From Desulfobacteraceae bacterium (GTDB taxonomy: Bacteria > Desulfobacterota > DSM-4660 > Desulfatiglandales > JALVMZ01): 7,016 nucleotides of DNA. The DNA lies in the NCBI GenBank assembly GCA_027032655.1, contig JALVMZ010000431.1, forward strand, positions 4,577 to 11,592, written 5' to 3'. The notes under the pieces are model-generated. The model was not told the DNA's origin. It saw only the letters and a list, made by a program, of their open reading frames with translations, and made no database searches. This document shows positions 1 through 5,719 of this stretch, one piece after another. Within the stretch, counting starts at the first letter, position 1. Each line of letters starts with the position of its first letter. The position numbers were made by a program, and so were the translations under genes.

Positions 1-408
1 TCCGTTACTTTTCTGTCGCCAGAACTGGAATGCCATCTTTATTGCAATCTCCATCGCAGTTGAGCCATTATCTGAAAAAAATACCCTGCTGAGGCCGGCT
101 GGGGCAATCTTAATCAGCTTTTCTGAAAAAATGATGGCAGGTTCATGGGTCAGACCAAGGAATGTGGAGTGTGCCACTCTGTCCAGTTGCTCCCTTATTG
201 CCTTATCTATCTCGGGTCTTTTATGTCCAAAAAGATTAACCCATAAAGAGGATACTCCGTCAAAATATCTCCTGCCATTTACATCATAAAGATAGTGCCC
301 CTCTGCACGGGATATTATTGTCTGATCCTCTGAGACCCAGTCTGCCATCTGTGTAAATGGGTGCCAGATAAATCTTTTATCCCGTTCCATCAGTTCACGG
401 TATTCCAT
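1..408 (-). CDS. bioA: Adenosylmethionine-8-amino-7-oxononanoate aminotransferase (DAPA synthase), N-terminal part
   Basis: PLP-dependent class III aminotransferase that transfers the amino group of S-adenosylmethionine to KAPA, giving 7,8-diaminopelargonate, in the cytosol. Only the first 136 codons are present; the gene continues past the left edge (family length is about 420-450 residues). My reading of the minus strand gives WHPFTQM at residues 15-21, SSLWVN at 53-58 (substrate-pocket Trp), GHKRPEI at 61-67, and FSDNGSTAMEIA at 111-122, the PLP-phosphate-binding GST segment. These are characteristic of BioA rather than of other class III aminotransferases. The ATG start has AGGAG 7 nt upstream (416-420) and lies inside the end of bioF (14-nt overlap), so translation is probably coupled. 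It is the third gene of bioB-bioF-bioA. The PLP lysine is outside the window, so activity cannot be judged. Confidence 0.93.
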   Translation of the reverse strand, partial: MEYRELMERDKRFIWHPFTQMADWVSEDQTIISRAEGHYLYDVNGRRYFDGVSSLWVNLFGHKRPEIDKAIREQLDRVAHSTFLGLTHEPAIIFSEKLIKIAPAGLSRVFFSDNGSTAMEIAIKMAFQFWRQKSNG

Positions 409-1597
409 ATAATAACTCCTGTTTGTGAACTATTCTGTGCTCTTTAATGGTCTGGATGAGTGTATCGGCCAGTTGTTCTATCTGATGAGATGTATGTGCT
501 GAGCTCAGCGTTATTCTCAGTCTTGATGTGCCTTCAGGAACTGTGGGGGGCCGAATTGCCGATATGAATATCCCCCTTTCCATGAGCCTGTTTGAAATCG
601 ACACCGTTTTATCAGAATCACCAATTATTATTGGAATAATAGGGGTGCATGAATCAATTTTAAATCCCCTCTCTTTCATGAGTTGTTTGAACAGGGCGAT
701 GTTGTGTCTTAATCTTGAAATAAACATGGTATTGGATTCAAATATATCCATTGCCTTAATGGTGAGATCTGCAATAACAGGGGGGATGGCTGTGTTAAAT
801 ATAAGGGGTCTGCATCTATTTATAAAGTATTCCTTTATCAGGGGGGATGAGCAGATAAATCCACCATATGTCCCAAAGGCCTTGGAAAAGGTGCCCATCT
901 GAACATCGATTTTTCCCTCCATGTTCCAGTATTCAGCAGAGCCCCTGCCTGACCTTCCAAGCACACCTGTTGCATGGGCATCATCCACAATGAGAAGTGC
1001 TCCATATCTGTTTTTTATTTCATACAGAGTATCAAGTGGTGGAATATCCCCGTCCATACTGAATACACCCTCTGTTATGATTATCTTCCTGGGAGAGTGG
1101 TCTTTTTTTAGAAGTCCATCCAGATGGTCCATATCCATATGATTATATACCCTGATCTTTGCCTTTGAGAGCCTGCATCCATCTATAATGGAGGCATGAT
1201 TCAGGCGATCTGAAAATATGGTGGTATCTTCTGTCCCCAATGTGCCGAGAAGGCCAAGGTTTGTCATATAGCCGGAAGAGAGTATCAACCCTGCAGGAGC
1301 ACCCTTAAATTCCGCAATCCTTTGTTCAAGCTCCTGGTGTATTTCCATGTTCCCACAGATGAGCCGTGAGGCCCCTGCGCCTATTCCCCATTTTTGCCCT
1401 GATTCTTTTAGATGGTTTACCAGTGCAGGATGGTTCGCAAGTCCGTGATAGTTGTTTGAGCAGAAATTTAAATACCTTTTTCCATTTATTGTTACCACAG
1501 TGCCTGTGGGACTGGATATATTTTTTAAAGACCTGTAAAGCCCCTTTTCTTTTATGGAATCAAGCTCCCTTTTGATAATATTCAGAAATCCTACCAT
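395..1597 (-). CDS. bioF: 8-amino-7-oxononanoate synthase (KAPA synthase)
   Basis: PLP-dependent alpha-oxoamine synthase that condenses pimeloyl-ACP or pimeloyl-CoA with L-alanine to form KAPA, the first committed biotin-ring step. From the ATG at 1597 the protein is 400 residues, a normal length. Landmarks in this numbering: NFCSNNYHGL near 44-53 (family SNDYLGL motif), SDRLNHAS around 129-136 with the ring-stacking His134, VDDAHATG with Asp205 and His208, and TFSKAFGTYGG with the PLP-Schiff-base Lys239. The related glycine C-acetyltransferase (Kbl) is the main alternative, but the SDRLNHASIIDG segment and the biotin operon favour BioF. A GTG at 1609 would add 4 codons and overlap bioB, but it has no ribosome site. 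The ATG has GGTGG 8 nt upstream and begins 2 nt after the bioB stop, so I prefer it. The 3' end overlaps bioA by 14 nt. Confidence 0.93.
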   Translation of the reverse strand: MVGFLNIIKRELDSIKEKGLYRSLKNISSPTGTVVTINGKRYLNFCSNNYHGLANHPALVNHLKESGQKWGIGAGASRLICGNMEIHQELEQRIAEFKGAPAGLILSSGYMTNLGLLGTLGTEDTTIFSDRLNHASIIDGCRLSKAKIRVYNHMDMDHLDGLLKKDHSPRKIIITEGVFSMDGDIPPLDTLYEIKNRYGALLIVDDAHATGVLGRSGRGSAEYWNMEGKIDVQMGTFSKAFGTYGGFICSSPLIKEYFINRCRPLIFNTAIPPVIADLTIKAMDIFESNTMFISRLRHNIALFKQLMKERGFKIDSCTPIIPIIIGDSDKTVSISNRLMERGIFISAIRPPTVPEGTSRLRITLSSAHTSHQIEQLADTLIQTIKEHRIVHKQELLYGIP

Positions 1598-1599
1598 TT

Positions 1600-2574
1600 T
1601 TAATTCCACCGAAGTGAAAGATCATTAATCATCTTTATGTCCTCTTCTGGAGGTCTCCCTTTTGTGGTTAGATAATTTCCCAGCATAAGCCCATTTGCAC
1701 CAGCGGGGAAGATTAAGCTCTGCATATCCCTCAAATTAACTTCCCTCCCCCCGCATATGATTATATCCTTTGTTGGATTTGTGAGTCTCATCATGGCAAT
1801 GATTTTCAGACACTCTATGGGAGTAAGGTGGTTTTTCTCTTCAAGTGGTGTCCCTTTTATGGGATTTAAAAAGTTTATGGGGATGGAGTCCACATCCAGC
1901 CCTTTTAACTCAAAGGCAAGCTCTACCCTGTGCTCAGGAGACTCTCCGATTCCAAATATGCCACCACAGCAGACACTCAGGCCCGCCCTTTTTGCATCCT
2001 TTACAACCCTTATGTCCTCATCATAGTCATGGGTGGTGCAGACATTGGGGAAATATGACCTGGATGTCTCAAGATTATGATGAAACTTGCCAAGCCCTGC
2101 GGATTTCAGTATAGATAGGCTCTCATAATCCACTATACCTATACTCACACATGATTGCAGACCAGTTTCTTTTATCATTTCAACTGCCTTTTTCACCTTA
2201 TTGAACTCATTTTTACCCTTCAGGCCTTTACCTGAAGTTACAACTGAAAACTCCTTCGCACCTGCTCCCTTTGCCTTTAGTGCCCTTCTGTATATTTCGT
2301 CTGGTTCCAGCATTGGATATACATCAATCTCTGCCTTTGATCTCCTTGACTGGGAACAGAAAGAGCAGTCCTCTGTGCAGAGCCCTGATTTGGCATTGAC
2401 AATGGAGCAGAGCCTGATCTGTCCCTGTTTCCACTTCCTGGTTATTCTCCATGTTGCACCAAAAAGATGAAATATCCACTCATCAGGCATGGATAGAACC
2501 TGAATGGCATCTTCGGGGTCAATACCTATCCCTTCCATGCCCTTATCTTCCCATGTTGATATCAATCTTTTCAT
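1600..2574 (-). CDS. bioB: Biotin synthase (radical SAM), with non-canonical auxiliary-cluster residues
   Basis: Radical SAM enzyme that inserts sulfur into dethiobiotin to make biotin. It has 324 residues. The radical-SAM cluster motif CTEDCSFC supplies Cys66, Cys70 and Cys73 inside LCSIVNAKSGLCTEDC, a BioB signature. Others are HHNLETS (165-171), VCCGGIFGIGE (201-211), PINFLNPIKGTPL (232-244) and GGREVNLRD (275-283). Aligned by eye with E. coli BioB, auxiliary ligands Cys128 and Cys188 are kept (Cys142, Cys202), but Cys97 is Ser110 and Arg260 is Ile272. Extra cysteines occur at 179, 203 and 274. This fits the class reported from obligate anaerobes with a [4Fe-5S] rather than [2Fe-2S] auxiliary cluster; that assignment is inference. 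The ATG has AGGAG 6 nt upstream. First gene of the biotin operon, preceded by a BirA-like operator. Confidence 0.96.
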   Translation of the reverse strand: MKRLISTWEDKGMEGIGIDPEDAIQVLSMPDEWIFHLFGATWRITRKWKQGQIRLCSIVNAKSGLCTEDCSFCSQSRRSKAEIDVYPMLEPDEIYRRALKAKGAGAKEFSVVTSGKGLKGKNEFNKVKKAVEMIKETGLQSCVSIGIVDYESLSILKSAGLGKFHHNLETSRSYFPNVCTTHDYDEDIRVVKDAKRAGLSVCCGGIFGIGESPEHRVELAFELKGLDVDSIPINFLNPIKGTPLEEKNHLTPIECLKIIAMMRLTNPTKDIIICGGREVNLRDMQSLIFPAGANGLMLGNYLTTKGRPPEEDIKMINDLSLRWN

Positions 2575-2639
2575 TTCCCACTCCTTTAATCTAAAAAACC
2601 CGGAAGAGTTATGTAGAGGCCTCCTTGGATGATACCCGC

Positions 2640-2668
2640 TGTTTAATGAAAAATGGGCACATTGTCAA
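2640..2668 (-). promoter_or_regulatory. Candidate sigma-70-type promoter of the bioBFA operon
   Basis: On the minus strand, TTGACA (2668-2663) is a perfect -35 box. It is followed by a 17-nt spacer and a poor -10 box, TAAACA (2645-2640). Transcription would start near 2633, leaving a leader of about 58 nt before the bioB ATG. The -35 box lies within one half-site of the BirA-like palindrome, which supports the placement. The weak -10 box keeps confidence moderate. Confidence 0.45.
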
Positions 2669-2693
2669 CTTAAAATAAAATATAGGTTGACTT
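2662..2693. promoter_or_regulatory. BirA-like biotin operator
   Basis: TTGTCAAC (2662-2669), 16 nt of A/T-rich spacer, then GTTGACTT (2686-2693). The inner six bases GTCAAC/GTTGAC are a perfect inverted pair. This matches the general BirA site, TTGTnAAC separated by about 15-17 nt from its complement, described for biotin operons of many bacteria. The position, upstream of bioB and covering the -35 box, is what a biotinyl-AMP-responsive repressor would need. The outermost two bases of the right arm deviate (TT for AA). BirA itself is not in the window, so the regulator is inferred. Confidence 0.68.
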
Positions 2694-2779
2694 TGCAGGT
2701 AATCTCCTTTAATATAATCACAATCTCTGATATGGAGTAAGATGCGGCGACCTGGAGGTTACAACCAGGAAAACAGAAA

Positions 2780-3148
2780 TTATTCAAGTGCCCTTTTTTG
2801 TTGAAATAATTCTTTTATGGTGGAATGGAGTTTTGAAAGATTGAATGGTTTTTTCAGGAATGCGGTTAATTGAAATTTGAGATTACTCTCTTCAATTTCA
2901 TACCCGCTAATGATTATTACAGGTAACAGTGAATCTTTTAACCTGATCCATTCAGTCAGCGCGTCACCATTTAAATGGGGCATGTTATAATCTGTTATAA
3001 CCAGATGGTATGTGTTCTCCCTGAGGATATCCATTGCCTCACTACCATCAGATGCGGTGGTTACTTCATATCCAAAACTGCTGAGGGCATTAAAGAGAAA
3101 CTCCCTAATCATCGAATCATCATCAACAACAAGGATTCTCTTTCTCAT
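2780..3148 (-). CDS. Stand-alone CheY-like response regulator (receiver domain only)
   Basis: A 122-residue protein that is a single receiver (REC) domain with no output domain. Visible features: the acidic pocket Asp9-Asp10-Asp11 (VVDDDS), phospho-acceptor Asp53 in VITDYNMPHLNG, Ser81 in the IIISG switch position, and Lys100-Pro101 in FLKKPF. All residues for phosphorylation are present, so it should be a phosphorelay or signalling protein acting by protein contacts. Its kinase partner is not in the window. The reading frame stays open upstream to 3298, but the extra 50 residues (rich in Leu, Ile, Phe and Tyr) do not look like a receiver. The ATG at 3148 starts directly before the first beta strand and has GAGGGG 7 nt upstream, so I choose it. 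It is divergent from the XRE gene. No strong terminator was seen downstream; only a 5-bp hairpin at 2751-2769. Confidence 0.9.
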   Translation of the reverse strand: MRKRILVVDDDSMIREFLFNALSSFGYEVTTASDGSEAMDILRENTYHLVITDYNMPHLNGDALTEWIRLKDSLLPVIIISGYEIEESNLKFQLTAFLKKPFNLSKLHSTIKELFQQKRALE

Positions 3149-3166
3149 GTTAATGCCCCTCAATCG

Positions 3167-3201
3167 ATGGTAGAAAAAGCAAATTTCGGAAAAACTACCA
3201 T
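3167..3201. promoter_or_regulatory. Inverted repeat between divergent regulator genes, possible operator
   Basis: ATGGTAG (3167-3173) and CTACCAT (3195-3201) are perfect 7-bp inverted arms separated by 21 nt. They lie between the start codons of the receiver gene (3148) and the XRE gene (3267). Spaced symmetric arms suit a dimeric helix-turn-helix protein, and the neighbouring XRE protein is the obvious candidate. On the minus strand a weak TTGAAA-N17-TAGTTT promoter-like pair would place its -10 over one arm. The site could instead be an RNA hairpin in the receiver leader. This is inference from symmetry and position only. Confidence 0.35.
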
Positions 3202-3266
3202 GAGTTGTTAGACATTTCAAGTATTTTGTGGGAAAACAAAGCAATTTTTGAAAAGGGTGATACAGG

Positions 3267-3296
3267 TTGATTAATAACAAGTTGATTAATAAATTC
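3267..3296 (+). repeat. 15-nt tandem duplication at the XRE start codon
   Basis: TTGATTAATAA occurs at 3267-3277 and again at 3282-3292, a 15-nt period with 11 identical leading bases. Because 15 is a multiple of three, the protein begins MINNK-LINKF and the frame is kept. Both copies begin with a possible TTG start, but only the first has an upstream ribosome site. Likely an old slippage duplication; it could also be a paired binding site. Confidence 0.6.
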
Positions 3297-3683
3297 ATAG
3301 GAAAAAGGATTAGAGAGCTCCGTAAAAAATGGGGATTATCCCAGATGGAACTGGCAGAGAAACTGGGAGTATCCTTTCAGCAGATACAGAAATACGAAAA
3401 AGGCATAACACGAATTTCTGTTTCAAGGTTAAAGGATATCTCAGATGCACTGGGAGTGGATATATCAGAATTTTTTATCGGGTATAATTTATCCATAAAA
3501 GGAGTGGAGGAGCCCTCAGCACCTTATGGTCTGGAACCCAAATACCCTTTAAATAAGGAAGAAATGAGATTGCTAAAAGTATTCAGGAAGATAAGAACTC
3601 CTTCTCTTAGAAATGGGGCCCTATCCCTTGTAAAGGGCATACTTGAGCTTGAAAGGGCTCAGGTCAAAAATATTCCTGAATAG
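3267..3683 (+). CDS. XRE-family helix-turn-helix transcriptional regulator
   Basis: A 138-residue DNA-binding protein. An XRE/Cro-C1-type HTH spans about residues 12-70: IGKRIRELRKKWGLSQ, then MELAEKLGVSFQQIQKYEKG (27-46) with the recognition helix in SFQQIQKYE, then the closing helices up to DISEFF. The SFQQIQKYEKG..RIS pattern is that of the 'QIQKYEKG' regulators common in proteobacteria. A Lys/Glu-rich tail (95-133, LNKEEMRLLKVFRKI...LVKGILELE) has the short helical C-terminus seen in those relatives, with no ligand or enzymatic domain. The start is TTG at 3267 with AAGGGTGA ending 6 nt upstream; no ATG precedes the HTH. A second TTG at 3282 has no ribosome site. The target is unknown; its own divergent promoter region with the 3167-3201 repeat is a good candidate. 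Confidence 0.88.
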   Translation: MINNKLINKFIGKRIRELRKKWGLSQMELAEKLGVSFQQIQKYEKGITRISVSRLKDISDALGVDISEFFIGYNLSIKGVEEPSAPYGLEPKYPLNKEEMRLLKVFRKIRTPSLRNGALSLVKGILELERAQVKNIPE

Positions 3684-3791
3684 CTCAATTCTTTACATAT
3701 AGGGTATTATAATTTATATCTATAAAAGAATTCCCTGGAAAAATTGGCTTTTCAGGTAAATCGAGAGCTTTACAAAAATGATTCATATTCC

Positions 3792-3872
3792 ATCTGTCAT
3801 CCTGAGGGTGTCTGAAAGACTCCCGAAGGATCTATGAGATGCTTCGGGGTTTTGCCCCTCAGCATGACAGAT
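3792..3872. repeat. 81-bp palindromic repeat with cloverleaf-like fold
   Basis: The outer arms ATCTGTCATCCTGAGGG (3792-3808) and its near-complement at 3856-3872 pair over 17 bp with one mismatch. Inside is a second strong hairpin, CCCGAAGGATCT (3822-3833) and AGATGCTTCGGG (3837-3848), 12 bp with one mismatch around an ATG loop. There is also a small hairpin GTCT-GAA-AGAC (3810-3820), and GGGG/CCCC (3846-3849, 3855-3858) as an alternative pairing. No coding sequence fits here. The wording 'GTCATCCTGAG...GAAGGATCT...CAGCATGACAG' resembles dispersed palindromic repeats I know from many bacterial genomes. It fills much of the gap between the XRE and thymidylate synthase genes and may also act as a bidirectional terminator, although neither side has a clear T-run. 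Confidence 0.72.
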
Positions 3873-3913
3873 AAGGTATTTCCAGATATACATTGAAAAA
3901 ATATATCATTTGA

Positions 3914-3943
3914 TTGAATTTTAAAAAGGTCTCAAATTGTAAT
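3914..3943 (+). promoter_or_regulatory. Candidate promoter of the thymidylate synthase-rlmN-his gene run
   Basis: TTGAAT (3914-3919), an 18-nt spacer, and TGTAAT (3938-3943) match the -35 and -10 consensus at 4/6 and 5/6 positions. Transcription would start near 3950, just before the ribosome site of the gene at 3967. The whole stretch is A/T-rich, so chance matches are easy. Confidence 0.33.
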
Positions 3944-3966
3944 TAAATAAGGATCAGAGGTGTGCC

Positions 3967-4629
3967 ATGCTTCAGATAGAGTTTATTGAGGCAAGGGACC
4001 TTCCAGATGCATGGTTCCAGTGTGTCTATAGGATACTGGAATGTGGAAGGGAATATATCATTGAACGGGGAAGTTATGAGGGGCAGAAGAGGCTTGAATT
4101 CGACTATGTTACAGTGCATATCAAGTATCCCGGCACAAGACCCCTGCTTCCTGACATTCCGCCATCTCTTGGTATTCCCAATCCTGTGGCAGATGGTTAT
4201 CTTGAAGAATATCTGCCCTATCTTATGACTTCAGAGAAGAAACCGGGTGAAGACTATACATATGGGCAGTATCTGGAGCCTCAGATAGAAGAGGTTATAA
4301 GGATGTACAGGGAGGATGGTCACAACACCAATCAGGCATATATGACAGTGGGAGATCCTGAAAGTATATTTCTTAAAGACCCCCCATGCCTGAGGGGAAT
4401 AGATACCAGAATAAAGGACGGTAAGCTCCATTTTATGGTATATTTCAGGTCATGGGACCTCTGGAATGGATTCCCTGCAAACCTGGGCGCCATTCAGCTC
4501 CTGAAAGAATATATGGCAGAGAGCATCGGTGTGGATGATGGCGAGATTATTGCAGCCAGTAAAGGACTTCATCTGTATGATTATGTGTGGGAACTTGCAA
4601 AGCTAAGGACCATGAAGACAGATGAATAG
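3967..4629 (+). CDS. Thymidylate synthase, methanogen/archaeal type
   Basis: A 220-residue member of the thymidylate synthase fold family, which methylates dUMP to dTMP with a reduced folate or pterin one-carbon carrier. Visible: TYGQYLEPQIEEVIRMY (98-114), catalytic Cys141 in DPPC, the nucleotide-binding RSWD (161-164; RSCD in ThyA), GFPANLG with Asn172 (ThyA GLPFNIA), and GLHLY with His202 and Tyr204 (ThyA HLYSNH). It is shorter than bacterial ThyA (about 264 residues) at the N-terminus, and resembles the short methanogen family. Two features differ from ThyA: Trp163 replaces the Cys of RSCD, and the phosphate-binding Arg pair before the 'SAWN' strand appears as Asn-Gln (122-123). It is not flavin-dependent ThyX, as no RHR motif is seen. 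ATG has GAGG with 6 nt spacing. Its stop lies 11 nt before rlmN. The exact substrate and carrier are not certain. Confidence 0.82.
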   Translation: MLQIEFIEARDLPDAWFQCVYRILECGREYIIERGSYEGQKRLEFDYVTVHIKYPGTRPLLPDIPPSLGIPNPVADGYLEEYLPYLMTSEKKPGEDYTYGQYLEPQIEEVIRMYREDGHNTNQAYMTVGDPESIFLKDPPCLRGIDTRIKDGKLHFMVYFRSWDLWNGFPANLGAIQLLKEYMAESIGVDDGEIIAASKGLHLYDYVWELAKLRTMKTDE

Positions 4630-4640
4630 GAGTTTATTGA

Positions 4641-5675
4641 GTGGAAATGAAGGCGGATATCAAAGCAATGGAAAGAGAAGAACTGGAGCAATGGATACAG
4701 GGATTGGGGTTTGAACCTTATCGTGCAAGACAGGTAAGGAGATGGTTGTTCCAGAAGTTTGCCTCATCCTTTAATGAGATGACTGATATTCCTAAAGACC
4801 TGAGACAGCTCCTTGAGCGGAAAGGAGAGCTGAATACCATTAATAAAATAGAGGAACTTGCATCGGTTGATGGGACCCGGAAATATATCTTTCAACTCAA
4901 GGATGGATATTTTATAGAGTCTGTGCTTATCCCTGAAAGAGAGCACTACACCCTGTGTCTGTCCTCACAGGTTGGATGTCAGATGGGTTGCAGATTCTGC
5001 TTAACAGGAAAGATGGGATTTGTGAGGAATTTAAGCACTTCAGAGATAATTGATCAGATAGTATTGATAAAAAGGGAGATGAAAGAGCCATCCAGATTAA
5101 AAAATATTGTGTTTATGGGCATGGGTGAACCACTTTTAAACTATGAATCTGTTATTAAGGCAGTGGATATAATAATTGATGAGGGCGGGATGAATTTTTC
5201 AAAAAGAAGGGTTACACTTTCCACATGTGGTATTGTGCCAGGACTCAAAAGACTGGGAGAGGAAAGTGCTATCAACCTTGCAGTATCTCTCAATGCAACG
5301 GATAACAGGACTCGTTCCCATCTGATGCCCATAAACAGGAAATATCCCATAGAGATGCTACTTAAGACATGCAGGGAATATCCCCTGCCTAAGGGAAGGC
5401 GAATCACATTTGAATACCTGCTCATTGATGGAGTAAATGATAGCGACAGCAATGCACTCAGACTGTCTGAAATATTAAAGGGGATAAAGGCAAAGATAAA
5501 CCTTATTCCCTTTAATCCGTCTCCTGGTGTGGAGTTTGCCCCCCCAGGAGAGGATAGGATATTGCGTTTTCAGGAGATTTTGATTCAAAATAATTATACT
5601 GCGATTATAAGGAAGAGCAAAGGACAGGACATAGGTGCTGCGTGTGGTCAGTTGGGTTCCTGGTTGAATAATTAA
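4641..5675 (+). CDS. rlmN: Dual-specificity 23S rRNA A2503 / tRNA A37 C2-methyltransferase (radical SAM)
   Basis: A 344-residue radical SAM methyltransferase that makes 2-methyladenosine at A2503 of 23S rRNA and at A37 of some tRNAs. The N-terminal helical domain (about 1-60) has the usual YRARQVRRWLFQK. The cluster motif is CQMGCRFC (Cys113, Cys117, Cys120). The two catalytic cysteines are present: Cys106 in LCLSSQVGC, and Cys335 in GAACGQL, matching the methyl-carrying Cys355 of E. coli. Other family segments are NIVFMGMGEPLLNY (155-168), VTLSTCGIVPG (191-201), LAVSLNA (213-219) and NLIPFNPSPG (287-296). The retained Cys and motif set support RlmN over Cfr, although these are close relatives. 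The GTG start at 4641 is preceded by AGGAG with an 8-nt spacer, overlapping the stop of the gene before it; an in-frame ATG at 4647 is less well placed. Confidence 0.94.
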   Translation: MEMKADIKAMEREELEQWIQGLGFEPYRARQVRRWLFQKFASSFNEMTDIPKDLRQLLERKGELNTINKIEELASVDGTRKYIFQLKDGYFIESVLIPEREHYTLCLSSQVGCQMGCRFCLTGKMGFVRNLSTSEIIDQIVLIKREMKEPSRLKNIVFMGMGEPLLNYESVIKAVDIIIDEGGMNFSKRRVTLSTCGIVPGLKRLGEESAINLAVSLNATDNRTRSHLMPINRKYPIEMLLKTCREYPLPKGRRITFEYLLIDGVNDSDSNALRLSEILKGIKAKINLIPFNPSPGVEFAPPGEDRILRFQEILIQNNYTAIIRKSKGQDIGAACGQLGSWLNN

Positions 5676-5719
5676 TGTGGAATATGTATTATAGCGGTTT
5701 TAATCGGGAGGTATGAGCA

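Noticed and set aside
528..1575. Plus-strand open frames opposite bioF (528-902, 921-1142, 1366-1575)
   Set aside because: They lie entirely opposite a clear bioF, have low-complexity translations with no recognisable domain, and no convincing ribosome sites.
1757..2470. Plus-strand open frames opposite bioB
   Set aside because: Antisense shadows of a well-conserved gene; the translations show no family motifs.
2751..2769. CCTGG-N9-CCAGG hairpin between the receiver gene and the bio promoter
   Set aside because: Only 5 bp, with no T-run on either strand; could be chance.
2975..3211. Plus-strand open frame opposite the receiver gene
   Set aside because: Antisense to an intact receiver domain and without recognisable features.
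3149..3298. 50-residue N-terminal extension of the response regulator
   Set aside because: The extension precedes the first receiver strand, has no domain, would overlap the XRE start, and the ATG at 3148 has a good ribosome site.
3692..3720. TTTACA-N17-TATATC as a promoter downstream of the XRE gene
   Set aside because: Very A/T-rich region, no gene for more than 200 nt after it, and a poor -10 match; a small RNA is possible but unsupported.
3734..3756. Hairpin CCTGGAAAA / TTTTCAGG after the XRE gene as a terminator
   Set aside because: The stem is A/T-rich with a bulged G and has no T-run after it, so it is not a convincing intrinsic terminator.
3986..4431. Alternative frames inside the thymidylate synthase gene (3986-4228 plus, 4231-4431 minus)
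   Set aside because: Overlap a gene with intact catalytic motifs; no motifs of their own.
4764..5452. Minus-strand open frames opposite rlmN (4764-4946, 5141-5452)
   Set aside because: Shadows of an intact rlmN; no family motifs in the translations.
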